Position numbers and translations under genes: made by a program
NCBI GenBank assembly: GCA_021769425.1
Contig: JAETSX010000007.1
Location: 21,908 to 85,907 of the forward strand
Length of the DNA: 64,000 nt
Reading direction: 5' to 3'
Source: Eubacterium sp.
Lineage (GTDB): Bacteria; Bacillota; Clostridia; Lachnospirales; Lachnospiraceae
Part shown: one piece after another, positions 34,096-42,198 of the stretch
How positions within the stretch are numbered: position 1 is the stretch's first letter
How the letters are laid out: the number at the start of each line of letters is the position of its first letter
Notes under the pieces: generated by a model
Told to the model about the DNA's origin: nothing
What the model saw: the letters and a program-made list of their open reading frames with translations, nothing else
The model's database searches: none

Positions 34096-35256
34096 TTGTT
34101 TACAAAAAATCATACTTTTATGGAAATTATGAACACAGAGCCTGTCGGACGGGCCATTGGAAACCTGTTTCCATCCTGCTGGATTTCCCGTATTCCGCCG
34201 GAACACAGCCAAATGACTATGGAACAGATTCAAGAAAAAGATCAGATGGAATGGGGCGCGCCTTTTTTATCAGGCGCTTTTGTGAAAGCCGCAAATCTGT
34301 TGATGGAAACTGCCGCAAACCAGCGTTTTCTCTTTCTTCCGCTCTGGCGGCCAGCCCCGGACAACAATGCCTGGATTCCGGATGCAGACCAAAATACCGC
34401 CGAAGGAGTATGGCTGTTTACCGGCAATCCCGCCCTGGACAACCAGGCATTTGCGCATACTGCCGGAACCAGCACAATTCCTCCCTATCCCACAAATGCA
34501 GTTCCTCCCAAAAACCGCAGGCCTCACCGCCGCCCTGCTGTAATTCTCTGTCCCGGCGGCGGATATGAAATGATTTCTTCTTATTCCGAAGGAATACAAC
34601 TGGCTGAGCGTATGGAACGGGACGGAGGATATAAAGCTTTCCTGCTCAATTACCGCCTCAGTCCCAACAGCTATCCCCTGCCCCAAATGGATCTTGCACT
34701 GGCAGTCATGCATGTCCGTGCCCATGCAGATATTTATGATATCGATCCCGCTCGTATCTTTGTGGTGGGAGCATCCGCAGGCGGCCATCTTTGCGCCAGT
34801 GAAGCCTTATGGCATGAAACTTTAAAGAAGCTGGCATTGACGGCTCTCATGGAAGAATCACAGGAAAACCGCCGGCTGATTTCTCTCTATCAGGATATTT
34901 CCGCCAAACCGGACGGCCTGGGTCTGCTGTACCCGGTCATCAGCTTTCAGTCAGAGTACCATGCCGGAACCTGCCAAAACAATACAAAAGGAGAGCCTGC
35001 ACTTCGGGAACTGCTTTCTGTGGAACAGCATATCGCCCCGGACTATCCTTTGACATATGCATTCGCCAACGCCGACGACCAAAGCGTTCCGGCAAGCAAT
35101 ACCACACGCCTGGAGGAAGCATTAAGCAGGGCAGGCATTCCGCATCTATGCCAGATATTTCCCACCGGAGGTCACGGAACAGGTCTTGGGTATGGCTGCT
35201 CCTGCCAAAAATGGAGTGAAAATATGCTTGCTTTCTTTGCCTCTTTCGCTGAGTAA
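34096..35256 (+). CDS. Alpha/beta hydrolase, probable carbohydrate esterase
   Basis: 386 residues; TTG start at 34096 with AAGGAG 9 nt upstream (ATG at 34129 is the alternative). CPGGGYEMIS is the oxyanion-hole region, GASAGG (Ser near residue 227) the nucleophile elbow, NADDQSVP the likely Asp, and TGGHGTGLG the His. This is the BD-FAE/acetyl-xylan-esterase-like branch of the esterase/lipase group. The first about 140 residues are an extra domain not typical of the family. The last 317 bp overlap the 3' end of the convergent gene. Confidence 0.82.
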   Translation: MFTKNHTFMEIMNTEPVGRAIGNLFPSCWISRIPPEHSQMTMEQIQEKDQMEWGAPFLSGAFVKAANLLMETAANQRFLFLPLWRPAPDNNAWIPDADQNTAEGVWLFTGNPALDNQAFAHTAGTSTIPPYPTNAVPPKNRRPHRRPAVILCPGGGYEMISSYSEGIQLAERMERDGGYKAFLLNYRLSPNSYPLPQMDLALAVMHVRAHADIYDIDPARIFVVGASAGGHLCASEALWHETLKKLALTALMEESQENRRLISLYQDISAKPDGLGLLYPVISFQSEYHAGTCQNNTKGEPALRELLSVEQHIAPDYPLTYAFANADDQSVPASNTTRLEEALSRAGIPHLCQIFPTGGHGTGLGYGCSCQKWSENMLAFFASFAE

Positions 35257-36469
35257 AGCCCCGATTTGGTAAAAACAGCCTCCCGGCAGAAACTGCGCCG
35301 TTTCCCTGTCCCTTTTGCAGGCCAGCGCCCTGATTCTGCCGAAACAGCTTCCAGGTGGAGACTGCACAGATTCTGTCCACCAGATAGCTGCATCTCCGGT
35401 AAGCAGGCGTACTGTAGCAGGTGGCCGAAGACTCAAACAGAAAATAAGTGAAAGCCCCGTCGCAAACCATTTCTTCCGCCATCGGCGGAAATCTGTCAGA
35501 ATGATAGGCATAATATACATTTTTCCCGGTGTAACTGTCTTTGTGCACTTCATAAAAATAAACTCTGGAGTCAAAAAAGCGGCCTCTGGAAGCAGTAACC
35601 GCCAAATAAGTTTTCCCTCCCAGTTCCGTAAAAGCGGCTCCATTGGCAAACCCGGGAATAATAACTTCATCCTGTTTCTGCAGAGTGAACATCTGCCCCG
35701 ATCCGGCAGCCTCTTTCTGTTTCGTATTTTCCTTTTTTACCCGAAAACTTCTCAGCCATCCTTTTCCGCTGATTCGGTTGGTATAAGTTCCCACCCACAG
35801 CTTATTGTCATGCCAGGTTACAAAAGAAGCGATTACACCGCAGGGCACATTCTGATCATACTCCTGAAGCTTATAGCTGCCCTTTCCTGAATCAGCCGCT
35901 TCTTTGATTCGCTCATAGGAAATCACGCTGCACTGCCTGTCAATGCTTTTGGCTATCCAGACATTTTCTCCGTCAAAAGCCACCCCGCCCACATGATTGA
36001 TATCCGGCAGTATAATGGTTGTCAGAAGCCTTCGGTCTTGAGGGTTCCGGTTTGACAGCACATACAGCGCCGATGGACTTCTCTTCCCCCTGACGTTTTC
36101 CCCGGAAAAATCTCCGCTGTCATAAGCCGTTACCAGCATATAGTCTCCTGCCGTACAGATTCCCTGGGGCACCATCTGCCTGCAGCTCTCTCCCAGTATA
36201 TCTGTAACCTCCAGACCCGGCACTGCTGTAGAATACTGGGATTGGTACAGACTGCCGAAAGAACGGTAATGACTTAAGGTATCCTGAAACTTCTTTTCAT
36301 ATCTGAAATCCATGCTGGTAGGCGCCGGCTCCGGTTCTGTTTCCATATTTTTACAAAAAAAACGGGCCGCATGAAATCCTCCTGCTGTCAGGAGACACCA
36401 CGCAGCCGCTGTCATATAAAATAGCACGCTAAACTTAAAAAATAAACCCTTATTGTTTTGTTTTCTCAT
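34940..36469 (-). CDS. Membrane-anchored beta-propeller-like protein with anomalous C-terminus
   Basis: 509 residues from ATG 36469 (MRKQNNKGLFFKFSVLFYMT) after GGCGGAAAGTGT. Residues about 8-30 form a signal anchor. Residues about 90-380 have repeats of the kind seen in WD/NHL propellers (GVAFDGENVWIAKS, VTWHDNKLWVGTYT, MVCDGAFTYFLFES). From about residue 385 (RICAVSTWKLFRQNQ) the composition turns Arg/Gln/Pro-rich and runs antisense to the hydrolase gene for 317 bp. This looks like loss of the original stop by frameshift near 35,330 or a late extension; the real domain may end near 35,300. Probably extracytoplasmic; ligand unknown. Confidence 0.65.
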   Translation of the reverse strand: MRKQNNKGLFFKFSVLFYMTAAAWCLLTAGGFHAARFFCKNMETEPEPAPTSMDFRYEKKFQDTLSHYRSFGSLYQSQYSTAVPGLEVTDILGESCRQMVPQGICTAGDYMLVTAYDSGDFSGENVRGKRSPSALYVLSNRNPQDRRLLTTIILPDINHVGGVAFDGENVWIAKSIDRQCSVISYERIKEAADSGKGSYKLQEYDQNVPCGVIASFVTWHDNKLWVGTYTNRISGKGWLRSFRVKKENTKQKEAAGSGQMFTLQKQDEVIIPGFANGAAFTELGGKTYLAVTASRGRFFDSRVYFYEVHKDSYTGKNVYYAYHSDRFPPMAEEMVCDGAFTYFLFESSATCYSTPAYRRCSYLVDRICAVSTWKLFRQNQGAGLQKGQGNGAVSAGRLFLPNRGFTQRKRQRKQAYFHSIFGRSSHTQDLFRDLRWEISGIDAECLPCLMLPPGVWYCLPERFGRRRWRMHMSKDSPGRYAVPQKAVPEVQALLLYCFGRFRHGTLTES

Positions 36470-36518
36470 ACACTTTCCGCCTTTGTCGTATTTTACCAAT
36501 ACTTTTGTCGTTATTTAT

Positions 36519-36546
36519 AGTATAACCAATAAATTTACAGACACAA
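36519..36546 (-). promoter_or_regulatory. Promoter of the propeller-like gene
   Basis: On the minus strand TTGTGT (36541-36546), 16-bp spacer, TATACT (36519-36524), 50 nt before the ATG at 36469. Confidence 0.45.
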
Positions 36547-36632
36547 TTAACAAAAAATGTATATTTTGTGAACTTTTTTCATTTATTTTTACACATTCTG
36601 GAAATAAATGTCAGACAAACCCTTTTGTTTGA

Positions 36633-36662
36633 TTGCAGTCATTGGCTGCAGTATGGTATAAT
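36633..36662 (+). promoter_or_regulatory. Promoter of the CheC gene
   Basis: TTGCAG (36633-36638), 18-bp spacer, perfect TATAAT (36657-36662), then AAGGAGA and the ATG at 36690. Confidence 0.6.
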
Positions 36663-36689
36663 AAGAAAAAATGTTAAGGAGAGATTCTT

Positions 36690-37313
36690 ATGGGCATAAC
36701 AGACATGAACAAATTAGACGAAATGCAATTAAGCGTATTAACTGAAATAGGGAATATTGGCTCCGGCAATGCCGCAACCGCACTGGCTACTTTATTGAAT
36801 ACTTTTGTGGATATCGAAATTCCCAATATTCACCTTATTGACTTTGAAGATATTTCGCAATATCTGGGCGGTCCGGATAATTTTGCTCTGGGTCTTACCA
36901 TTGCTTTGGACGGGGATATTCAGGGAATGATGCTGCAAATCATACAGAAAGAATTTGCCGAAAAATTGATTAACACATTTTATGAAAAAGAAATTTCTTC
37001 CCTCCATGACATTACAGAAATGGATTTATCCGTAGTGCGGGAAATGGGCAATATCACCACTGCCGCTTACATCAATTCCATTGCCAAAATGACAAATACA
37101 TTTATCAATATTACCCCGCCGGAGGATCACATTGATACAGTGGGAAATATTCTGTCCGTTCCCTCCAACAGTTTTGCTTCTCTTGGCAAGAAAGCGCTGT
37201 TTATTGATGAGAGTTTCTGTATTTCCGGGACACAGATTAAAGGAAGTATGATTCTAATTCTGGAATATTCTTCCATGAACACCCTGTTTCAAAAGCTGGG
37301 GCTTCCGGTTTAA
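36690..37313 (+). CDS. cheC: CheC-family CheY-P phosphatase
   Basis: 207 residues with AAGGAGA before the ATG. Both phosphatase-type motifs are present: LTEIGNIGSGNAATAL (residues about 17-32) and VREMGNITTAAYINS (about 115-130), each with the Glu-x-x-Asn pattern that acts on phospho-CheY in CheC, so it is a two-site CheC rather than CheX. Length is typical. No other chemotaxis or flagellar gene is in the window; the gene stands alone between its own promoter and a hairpin. It may dephosphorylate CheY or another receiver. Confidence 0.88.
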   Translation: MGITDMNKLDEMQLSVLTEIGNIGSGNAATALATLLNTFVDIEIPNIHLIDFEDISQYLGGPDNFALGLTIALDGDIQGMMLQIIQKEFAEKLINTFYEKEISSLHDITEMDLSVVREMGNITTAAYINSIAKMTNTFINITPPEDHIDTVGNILSVPSNSFASLGKKALFIDESFCISGTQIKGSMILILEYSSMNTLFQKLGLPV

Positions 37314-37359
37314 AATACAGTCTGTGCCACAGCCAACATTCTATGTTACGGTACACAGG

Positions 37360-37404
37360 AATACAGGGCTGCCCAGTTTGTGTATGGAAGGGCAATCCTG
37401 TATT
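37360..37404. terminator. Bidirectional hairpin between cheC and coaBC
   Basis: AATACAGG pairs with CCTGTATT, extended inside by GCCC/GGGC. Located between two convergent genes (stops at 37313 and 37453). A T-rich tail is weak on both sides. Confidence 0.5.
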
Positions 37405-37452
37405 TCTGTCCGTATCCAAAATATAGACAGTTTAGCTAAACATGATGGAAGT

Positions 37453-38655
37453 TTACTGTATTCTGCTTTTTATCTGATTTAAAATCTCACAAGCCGCTTC
37501 TGATTTGTCCATCCGTTCTAAATGGATGACGTTTTCCCGGGTAATCAAAGTGAGCACGTTGGTGTCTGTGCCGAATCCGGCCCCTTCCACTTTCAGGTTA
37601 TTGGCGGCAATCATGTCCAGATTTTTTTTCTCAAGCTTGGCCCTGGAATTTTCCTCCAAATCCCGGGTCTCCATGGAGAATCCGCAGAGGAAACTGTGAA
37701 TCATCCCTTCTGATTTCAGCCGGCCCAGTTCTGCCAGAATATCCCTGGTCCGTTCCAGATGAATCTGAGCTGCGCCTTCTGATTTTTTTATTTTATCCTC
37801 TGCAACCTCTGAAGGACGGTAGTCCGCCACTGCCGCGGCTTTGATGATCACATCCATCTGAGCAGCCCGGCTGATCACTGCCTGATACATTTCTTCCGCA
37901 GAAACTGTTTGGACTGTTTCCAGAAACATCGGCGGCTCCAGAGAAGTTATGCCTGTTACCAATGTAACTTCTGCCCCTCTTCTCATTGCCGCTTTTGCCA
38001 GGGCATATCCCATTTTTCCCGTGGAATGGTTGGTAATATAGCGCACCGGATCTATGGCCTCCTGGGTGGCTCCTGCAGTCACCAGAATCTTTTTCCCTGA
38101 CAGATCTTTGGGAAAGGCAAGCTCCTTTAGAATATATTCCACCAGAACTTCCTCGGAGGGCAGTTTTCCCTCTCCAATATCGCCGTTTGCAAGCATTCCC
38201 GTATCAGGAGGAATCATTTCGTATCCAAAGCGTTCCAGTTTTTTCAGATTATCCTGAACAATGGGATTACGGTACATGTTATGGTTCATGGCGGGAGCAA
38301 TCAGCGTTCTGCAGGTGCACGCCATCACGGTTGTGGTCAACATATCGTCTGCAATGCCATTTGCCATTTTACCGATGACGTTTGCCGTGGCCGGGGCGAT
38401 CAGCGCCAGGTCTGCCTGTTTCGCCAAAGCCACATGCTCCACCGAAAATTCAAAATTCCGATCAAAGGTGTCAATCAGGCATTTATTTCCGGTAAGGGTT
38501 TCAAAAGTGGTGGCAGTAATAAAATTCGTGGCATGTTCTGTCATCAGCACATGCACATTGCAGTGAAGTTTCTTTAACATTCTTGCCACATTGGGCATCT
38601 TGTAAGCGGCTATTCCGCCGGTTACGCCCAGTAAAACGGTTTTTCCCTGTAACAT
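37453..38655 (-). CDS. coaBC: Bifunctional phosphopantothenoylcysteine decarboxylase/phosphopantothenate-cysteine ligase
   Basis: 400 residues, ATG 38655 with AAGGAGGATTCCCCTA. The CoaC half starts LLGVTGGIAAYK and carries the flavin/substrate motif APAMNHNMYRNP; the CoaB half begins near residue 190 (ILVTAGATQEAIDPVRYITN, then HSTGKMGYALA) with KAAAVADYRP and the C-terminal KKNLDMIAANNL loop. It converts 4'-phosphopantothenate plus cysteine to 4'-phosphopantetheine. Last gene of the pantothenate operon here. Confidence 0.96.
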   Translation of the reverse strand: MLQGKTVLLGVTGGIAAYKMPNVARMLKKLHCNVHVLMTEHATNFITATTFETLTGNKCLIDTFDRNFEFSVEHVALAKQADLALIAPATANVIGKMANGIADDMLTTTVMACTCRTLIAPAMNHNMYRNPIVQDNLKKLERFGYEMIPPDTGMLANGDIGEGKLPSEEVLVEYILKELAFPKDLSGKKILVTAGATQEAIDPVRYITNHSTGKMGYALAKAAMRRGAEVTLVTGITSLEPPMFLETVQTVSAEEMYQAVISRAAQMDVIIKAAAVADYRPSEVAEDKIKKSEGAAQIHLERTRDILAELGRLKSEGMIHSFLCGFSMETRDLEENSRAKLEKKNLDMIAANNLKVEGAGFGTDTNVLTLITRENVIHLERMDKSEAACEILNQIKSRIQ

Positions 38656-38760
38656 TAGGGGAATCCTCCTTATATATTCAGCAGGTATTTTTGCATATCA
38701 GAGCAAGTTCAAAAATGCTCTGGTTTTTATGCAGCAAAAAGCACATTGCGCTCTGACCCG

Positions 38761-39147
38761 TCAGACGGAAATTTCGCCGTGCTTTTCATAGGCTGTAATT
38801 TTGGAAATCTTATTTTCCCCGTCTACAAATACTACTTTCGGCCGAAACTCTTTCGCTTCCTCCGGCGTCATCTGGGCATATGCCATGATAATAATATGGT
38901 CGCCGGTCTGCACCTGGCGGGCTGCCGCCCCGTTTAAGCAGATCATGCCGCTGTCCGGCTCCCCCGCTATGGTGTAAGTCTCGAAACGGTTTCCATTTTC
39001 TATGTCTACAATCTGTACATTTTCATATTCCAGAATCCCTGCCGCTTCCATAAGTTTAGGATCTACGGTAATGCTGCCCACATAATGAAGTTCCGCCTGC
39101 TTCACCACAGCGCGGTGAATTTTTCCTTTTAACATTTTAAAATACAT
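38761..39147 (-). CDS. panD: Aspartate 1-decarboxylase
   Basis: 128 residues, AAAAGGAGAAATGCC upstream. [20 protein letters not shown] followed by SITVD contains the Gly-Ser self-cleavage site that makes the pyruvoyl group; [12 protein letters not shown] and IIIMAYAQM are standard family motifs. It makes beta-alanine for PanC. Located 39 nt after panC. Confidence 0.96.
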   Translation of the reverse strand: MYFKMLKGKIHRAVVKQAELHYVGSITVDPKLMEAAGILEYENVQIVDIENGNRFETYTIAGEPDSGMICLNGAAARQVQTGDHIIIMAYAQMTPEEAKEFRPKVVFVDGENKISKITAYEKHGEISV

Positions 39148-39186
39148 GGCATTTCTCCTTTTCGGTTCTCTGCTGCAATATCTGCC

Positions 39187-40038
39187 TTATGCCCTGGGAT
39201 CGTAGCTGAAATTGTCAATCAGCCTTGTTTTTCCAATGTAAACTGCGGTGGCTGCCAGAATTGGGCTCTCAATCTTTTTCACCGGCTCTAAATTCTCGGC
39301 ATCCACAAGTTCCACATAATCAACTCTGGCAAGGGGCTCTGTCTTTATATTTTTCAGGATGGCATCTCTTACTTTCGCCGCGTCTTTTTCCCCTGACCGG
39401 ATCATCTCTTCCCCTAAGGTCAGCGATTTGTGAAGAATCAGAGCCGCTTTCCGCTCTTTTTCACTCAGATATGTGTTGCGGGAGCTCATGGCAAGTCCGT
39501 CTTCCTCCCGGACAATGGGACAGCCTACAATCGTAATGTTATAATTCATATCCCGCACCATCCGGCGGATCACTGCAAGCTGCTGTGCATCCTTCTGCCC
39601 AAAATATGCCCGGTCCGGCGTTACGATATTGAAAAGCTTGGACACCACCGTACATACCCCGCAGAAATGTGTGGGCCTTGTTTTGCCGCAAAGCCCCTTT
39701 GTCAGCCGGTTCATATCCACAAAAGTGCAATTATCCTTAAAATACATCTCTTCCGGCGCCGGATGGAAAATCACGTCCGCGCCCGCCTCTTCACAGAGGG
39801 CGGCATCCCTGTCAATGTCTCTGGGATAAGTGGATAAGTCTTCATTTGCCCCGAACTGAGTGGGATTAACAAAATCGCTGACCACCACCCGGTTATTTTC
39901 GCTGACCGCTTTGACAATCAGGCTTTTATGCCCTTCGTGAAGATAGCCCATAGTGGGCGCCAGGCCGATGGAATGACCTTCTCCCCGCCACCATTTCACA
40001 ATAGAGCGCAGTTCTTCTATCGTTGTTACAATCTGCAT
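39187..40038 (-). CDS. panC: Pantothenate synthetase
   Basis: 283 residues from ATG 40038 after GAGGAAATT; an extended frame to 40092 runs into the repeat region and is rejected. PTMGYLHEGHKSLI holds the HxGH nucleotide-binding motif, FVNPTQFG and FGQKDAQQL bind substrate, and AMSSRNTYLS is the KMSKS-like loop. It condenses pantoate and beta-alanine with ATP. Confidence 0.96.
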   Translation of the reverse strand: MQIVTTIEELRSIVKWWRGEGHSIGLAPTMGYLHEGHKSLIVKAVSENNRVVVSDFVNPTQFGANEDLSTYPRDIDRDAALCEEAGADVIFHPAPEEMYFKDNCTFVDMNRLTKGLCGKTRPTHFCGVCTVVSKLFNIVTPDRAYFGQKDAQQLAVIRRMVRDMNYNITIVGCPIVREEDGLAMSSRNTYLSEKERKAALILHKSLTLGEEMIRSGEKDAAKVRDAILKNIKTEPLARVDYVELVDAENLEPVKKIESPILAATAVYIGKTRLIDNFSYDPRA

Positions 40039-40110
40039 AATTTCCTCCATTCTATGGCCAAAGCGCGCCTTCCCCCAAAGAGCCTTGTCCAATCCCGGCT
40101 CTTTGGGGTG

Positions 40111-40258
40111 CGCTTTGCCATCTCCATTTCCCTGACAGAATCCTGTGCCTGCATAAACAAAGCCATGAATTCCATCCCGGGGTTCGCTTTGCCATCTCCA
40201 TTCCCCTGACAGAATCCTGCGCCTGCATAAACAAAGCCATGAATTCCATCCCGGGGTT
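40111..40258. repeat. 74-bp tandem duplication between panB and panC
   Basis: Two head-to-tail copies with a 74-bp period (CGCTTTGCCATCTCCATT recurs at 40111 and 40185, with a third start at 40259). Copies differ at very few positions. Each includes an open antisense-free frame on the minus strand but no credible gene. It occupies most of the 233-bp gap between panB and panC. Confidence 0.85.
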
Positions 40259-40271
40259 CGCTTTGCTGATT

Positions 40272-41099
40272 CTAATACAGCTTTTCTATTACGTCATCAT
40301 CTATTTTAAAGGTATGTTCCGGCGCCGGGAAGGTTCCCGCCTTCACTTCTTCGCTGTAATTCTTAAACGCCTCCTTCATTGCCGCGCCCACTTCGCCGAA
40401 ACGTTTGACGAATTTCGGCTTGAAATCCCCGAACATGGACAGCATATCCTGATATACCAGCACCTGTCCGTCGCAGTCTGCTCCGGCGCCGATCCCGATG
40501 GTTGGGATATGGAGCTTCTCAGTCACCAGTTTTGCCAGTTTTGCCGGTACGCATTCCAAAACCACTGCCACTGCCCCGGCTTCCTCTACAATCTGAGCGT
40601 CCTCCAAAAGCTTTCTTGCCGCCGCTTCTGACTTGCCCTGCACTTTAAAACCGCCAAAAGCATTTAAAGACTGGGGGGTCAGCCCTAAATGGGCAACCAC
40701 AGGTATGGAAGCAGTCGTGATAGCCCTGATGTGGTCTGCAAATTCCCGGCCTCCTTCTAATTTCACGGCCTGGGCCCGGCCTTCTTTCATCAGCCGCCCG
40801 GCATTTAGCACGGCGTCATATACAGAGGTTTGATAAGACATAAAAGGCATGTCCGCCACAACCAATGCATTCTTTGCCCCCCGCGCCACTGCGCTGGTGT
40901 GATGGATCATGTCCTCCATCGTCACAGACAGGGTATCTTCATAGCCCAGCATTACCATGCCCAGAGAATCTCCCACCAGAATCATATTGATGTCCGCTTC
41001 GTCAATTAATTTTGCCATGGAATAGTCATAGGCTGTCAGCATTGTTACTTTTTCGCCCCGTTCCTTGGCTTCCCGTATTGTTACAACTGTGTTTTTCAT
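40272..41099 (-). CDS. panB: 3-methyl-2-oxobutanoate hydroxymethyltransferase
   Basis: 275 residues from ATG 41099 after [52 protein letters not shown] and the C-terminal [20 protein letters not shown] are PanB signatures, with the metal ligand Asp in GDSLG. It transfers a hydroxymethyl group from methylene-tetrahydrofolate to ketoisovalerate, giving ketopantoate. Downstream gap to panC carries the 74-bp duplication. Confidence 0.96.
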   Translation of the reverse strand: MKNTVVTIREAKERGEKVTMLTAYDYSMAKLIDEADINMILVGDSLGMVMLGYEDTLSVTMEDMIHHTSAVARGAKNALVVADMPFMSYQTSVYDAVLNAGRLMKEGRAQAVKLEGGREFADHIRAITTASIPVVAHLGLTPQSLNAFGGFKVQGKSEAAARKLLEDAQIVEEAGAVAVVLECVPAKLAKLVTEKLHIPTIGIGAGADCDGQVLVYQDMLSMFGDFKPKFVKRFGEVGAAMKEAFKNYSEEVKAGTFPAPEHTFKIDDDVIEKLY

Positions 41100-41155
41100 G
41101 GTTCTTTCCTCACTTGCTTTCCGGCACATACTGCAAAATCCTGCTGTCTGCAGTT

Positions 41156-42055
41156 TCACTCATGCCCTAATAATTTTTTCATGGTCTCATAACTGCGGTT
41201 TGGATGCTTCTTTTCTGCAAGCTCCGTCACCACAGTTCCTACTGCCCGGTAAGCCAACGCCCACTGGGGCCTGTCCATATGCTCCAAATGTTTTCGGACA
41301 GTCTCCGTGTCATTGCGCTCAATCGGTCCGGTCAGCGCCTGTGCGCATCCGCGGTATTCTGCTTTTCGGCCGGTACAGCTTGCGCTTTCCTCCTGAGCCG
41401 CTGCTTCAAAGATGGATTTCACATTGTTTTCCACCAAAGGCTTCAGCAGTTCATAGGCGGACATTTCAGAAATTCCGGCTTCCTGCATAAGCTCCACTGC
41501 CATAGAAATAAGCCCCACCACCTGATTGCTGGCAATGCTTGTGGCGGCATGGTATTTCACCTTTTCCGAAGTGGAAATCTCCACAATTCGGTTGGGCAGC
41601 AGCCGAAAAAACTCCTGCATCCTTGTCAATGCCATCCGGCAGCCCTCTACCGCAAAGGCTGCGCCTGTTAAATTTTGATAAGCTGTGAATTTGCTGCTGA
41701 ACGCGTAGATCGGATGGACCGAGCAGACATATGCGCCTGTCTCTTCCCAGTTTGAAAAAATATCACTTGATAAAGAACCACTAAAGTGGCAGATGACTTT
41801 TCCTTTCACATTCTTCTCTGCAATGCAATCCCATACCTTAACGATTTCTCCGTCTGTGGTGGTAAGAAACAGGGTATCGCTTGCGTGTATCAGTGAATCC
41901 AATGTTTCAAAATACTCTGTGCCTGTAAATTCTGCGGACTCCCTTCCGCTGCTTTCCGTTCTGCTGTAAAAGCCTGTGACACATGCACCGTGATCTTTGG
42001 CATATTTTGCCAGGGTCGTTCCTACCTTTCCGGCGCCTATGATTCCTATCTGCAT
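41156..42055 (-). CDS. Rossmann/DUF2520 protein, probable PanG-type ketopantoate reductase
   Basis: 299 residues from ATG 42055 after GGAGGCGGAT. The N-terminus [20 protein letters not shown] is an NAD(P)-binding Rossmann motif; DUF2520 follows ([20 protein letters not shown], then [20 protein letters not shown]). It heads the panB-panC-panD-coaBC operon, and no panE is present, so it most likely reduces ketopantoate to pantoate. PanG of Francisella is an established PanE-unrelated ketopantoate reductase, and I believe it belongs to this family. No proof from sequence alone. Confidence 0.8.
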   Translation of the reverse strand: MQIGIIGAGKVGTTLAKYAKDHGACVTGFYSRTESSGRESAEFTGTEYFETLDSLIHASDTLFLTTTDGEIVKVWDCIAEKNVKGKVICHFSGSLSSDIFSNWEETGAYVCSVHPIYAFSSKFTAYQNLTGAAFAVEGCRMALTRMQEFFRLLPNRIVEISTSEKVKYHAATSIASNQVVGLISMAVELMQEAGISEMSAYELLKPLVENNVKSIFEAAAQEESASCTGRKAEYRGCAQALTGPIERNDTETVRKHLEHMDRPQWALAYRAVGTVVTELAEKKHPNRSYETMKKLLGHE

Positions 42056-42072
42056 ATCCGCCTCCATTTCCT

Positions 42073-42090
42073 GCGGAAACTGTTTTCCGC
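42073..42090 (-). promoter_or_regulatory. Small hairpin just upstream of the pan operon ribosome site
   Basis: GCGGAAA pairs with TTTCCGC across the loop ACAG, 18 nt before the first ATG of the operon. A candidate promoter (TTGTAA, 17 bp, TAATTT on the minus strand, near 42200-42228) overlaps the end of the oxidase gene. I recognise no riboswitch here. Confidence 0.35.
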
Positions 42091-42198
42091 ACCATCAATC
42101 TTAAATGGAAAGGCTGCTGTCTTTAGAGCCATGGGCCCGCCGCCGGACACAATGGCATTATCAAGGTGATACAGTTTCTCTTGGAATACCGTTCGTCA

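Noticed and set aside
42056..42198. Riboswitch or leader peptide before the pan operon
   Set aside because: Only a short hairpin and brief open stretches are visible, and I recognise no known riboswitch core.
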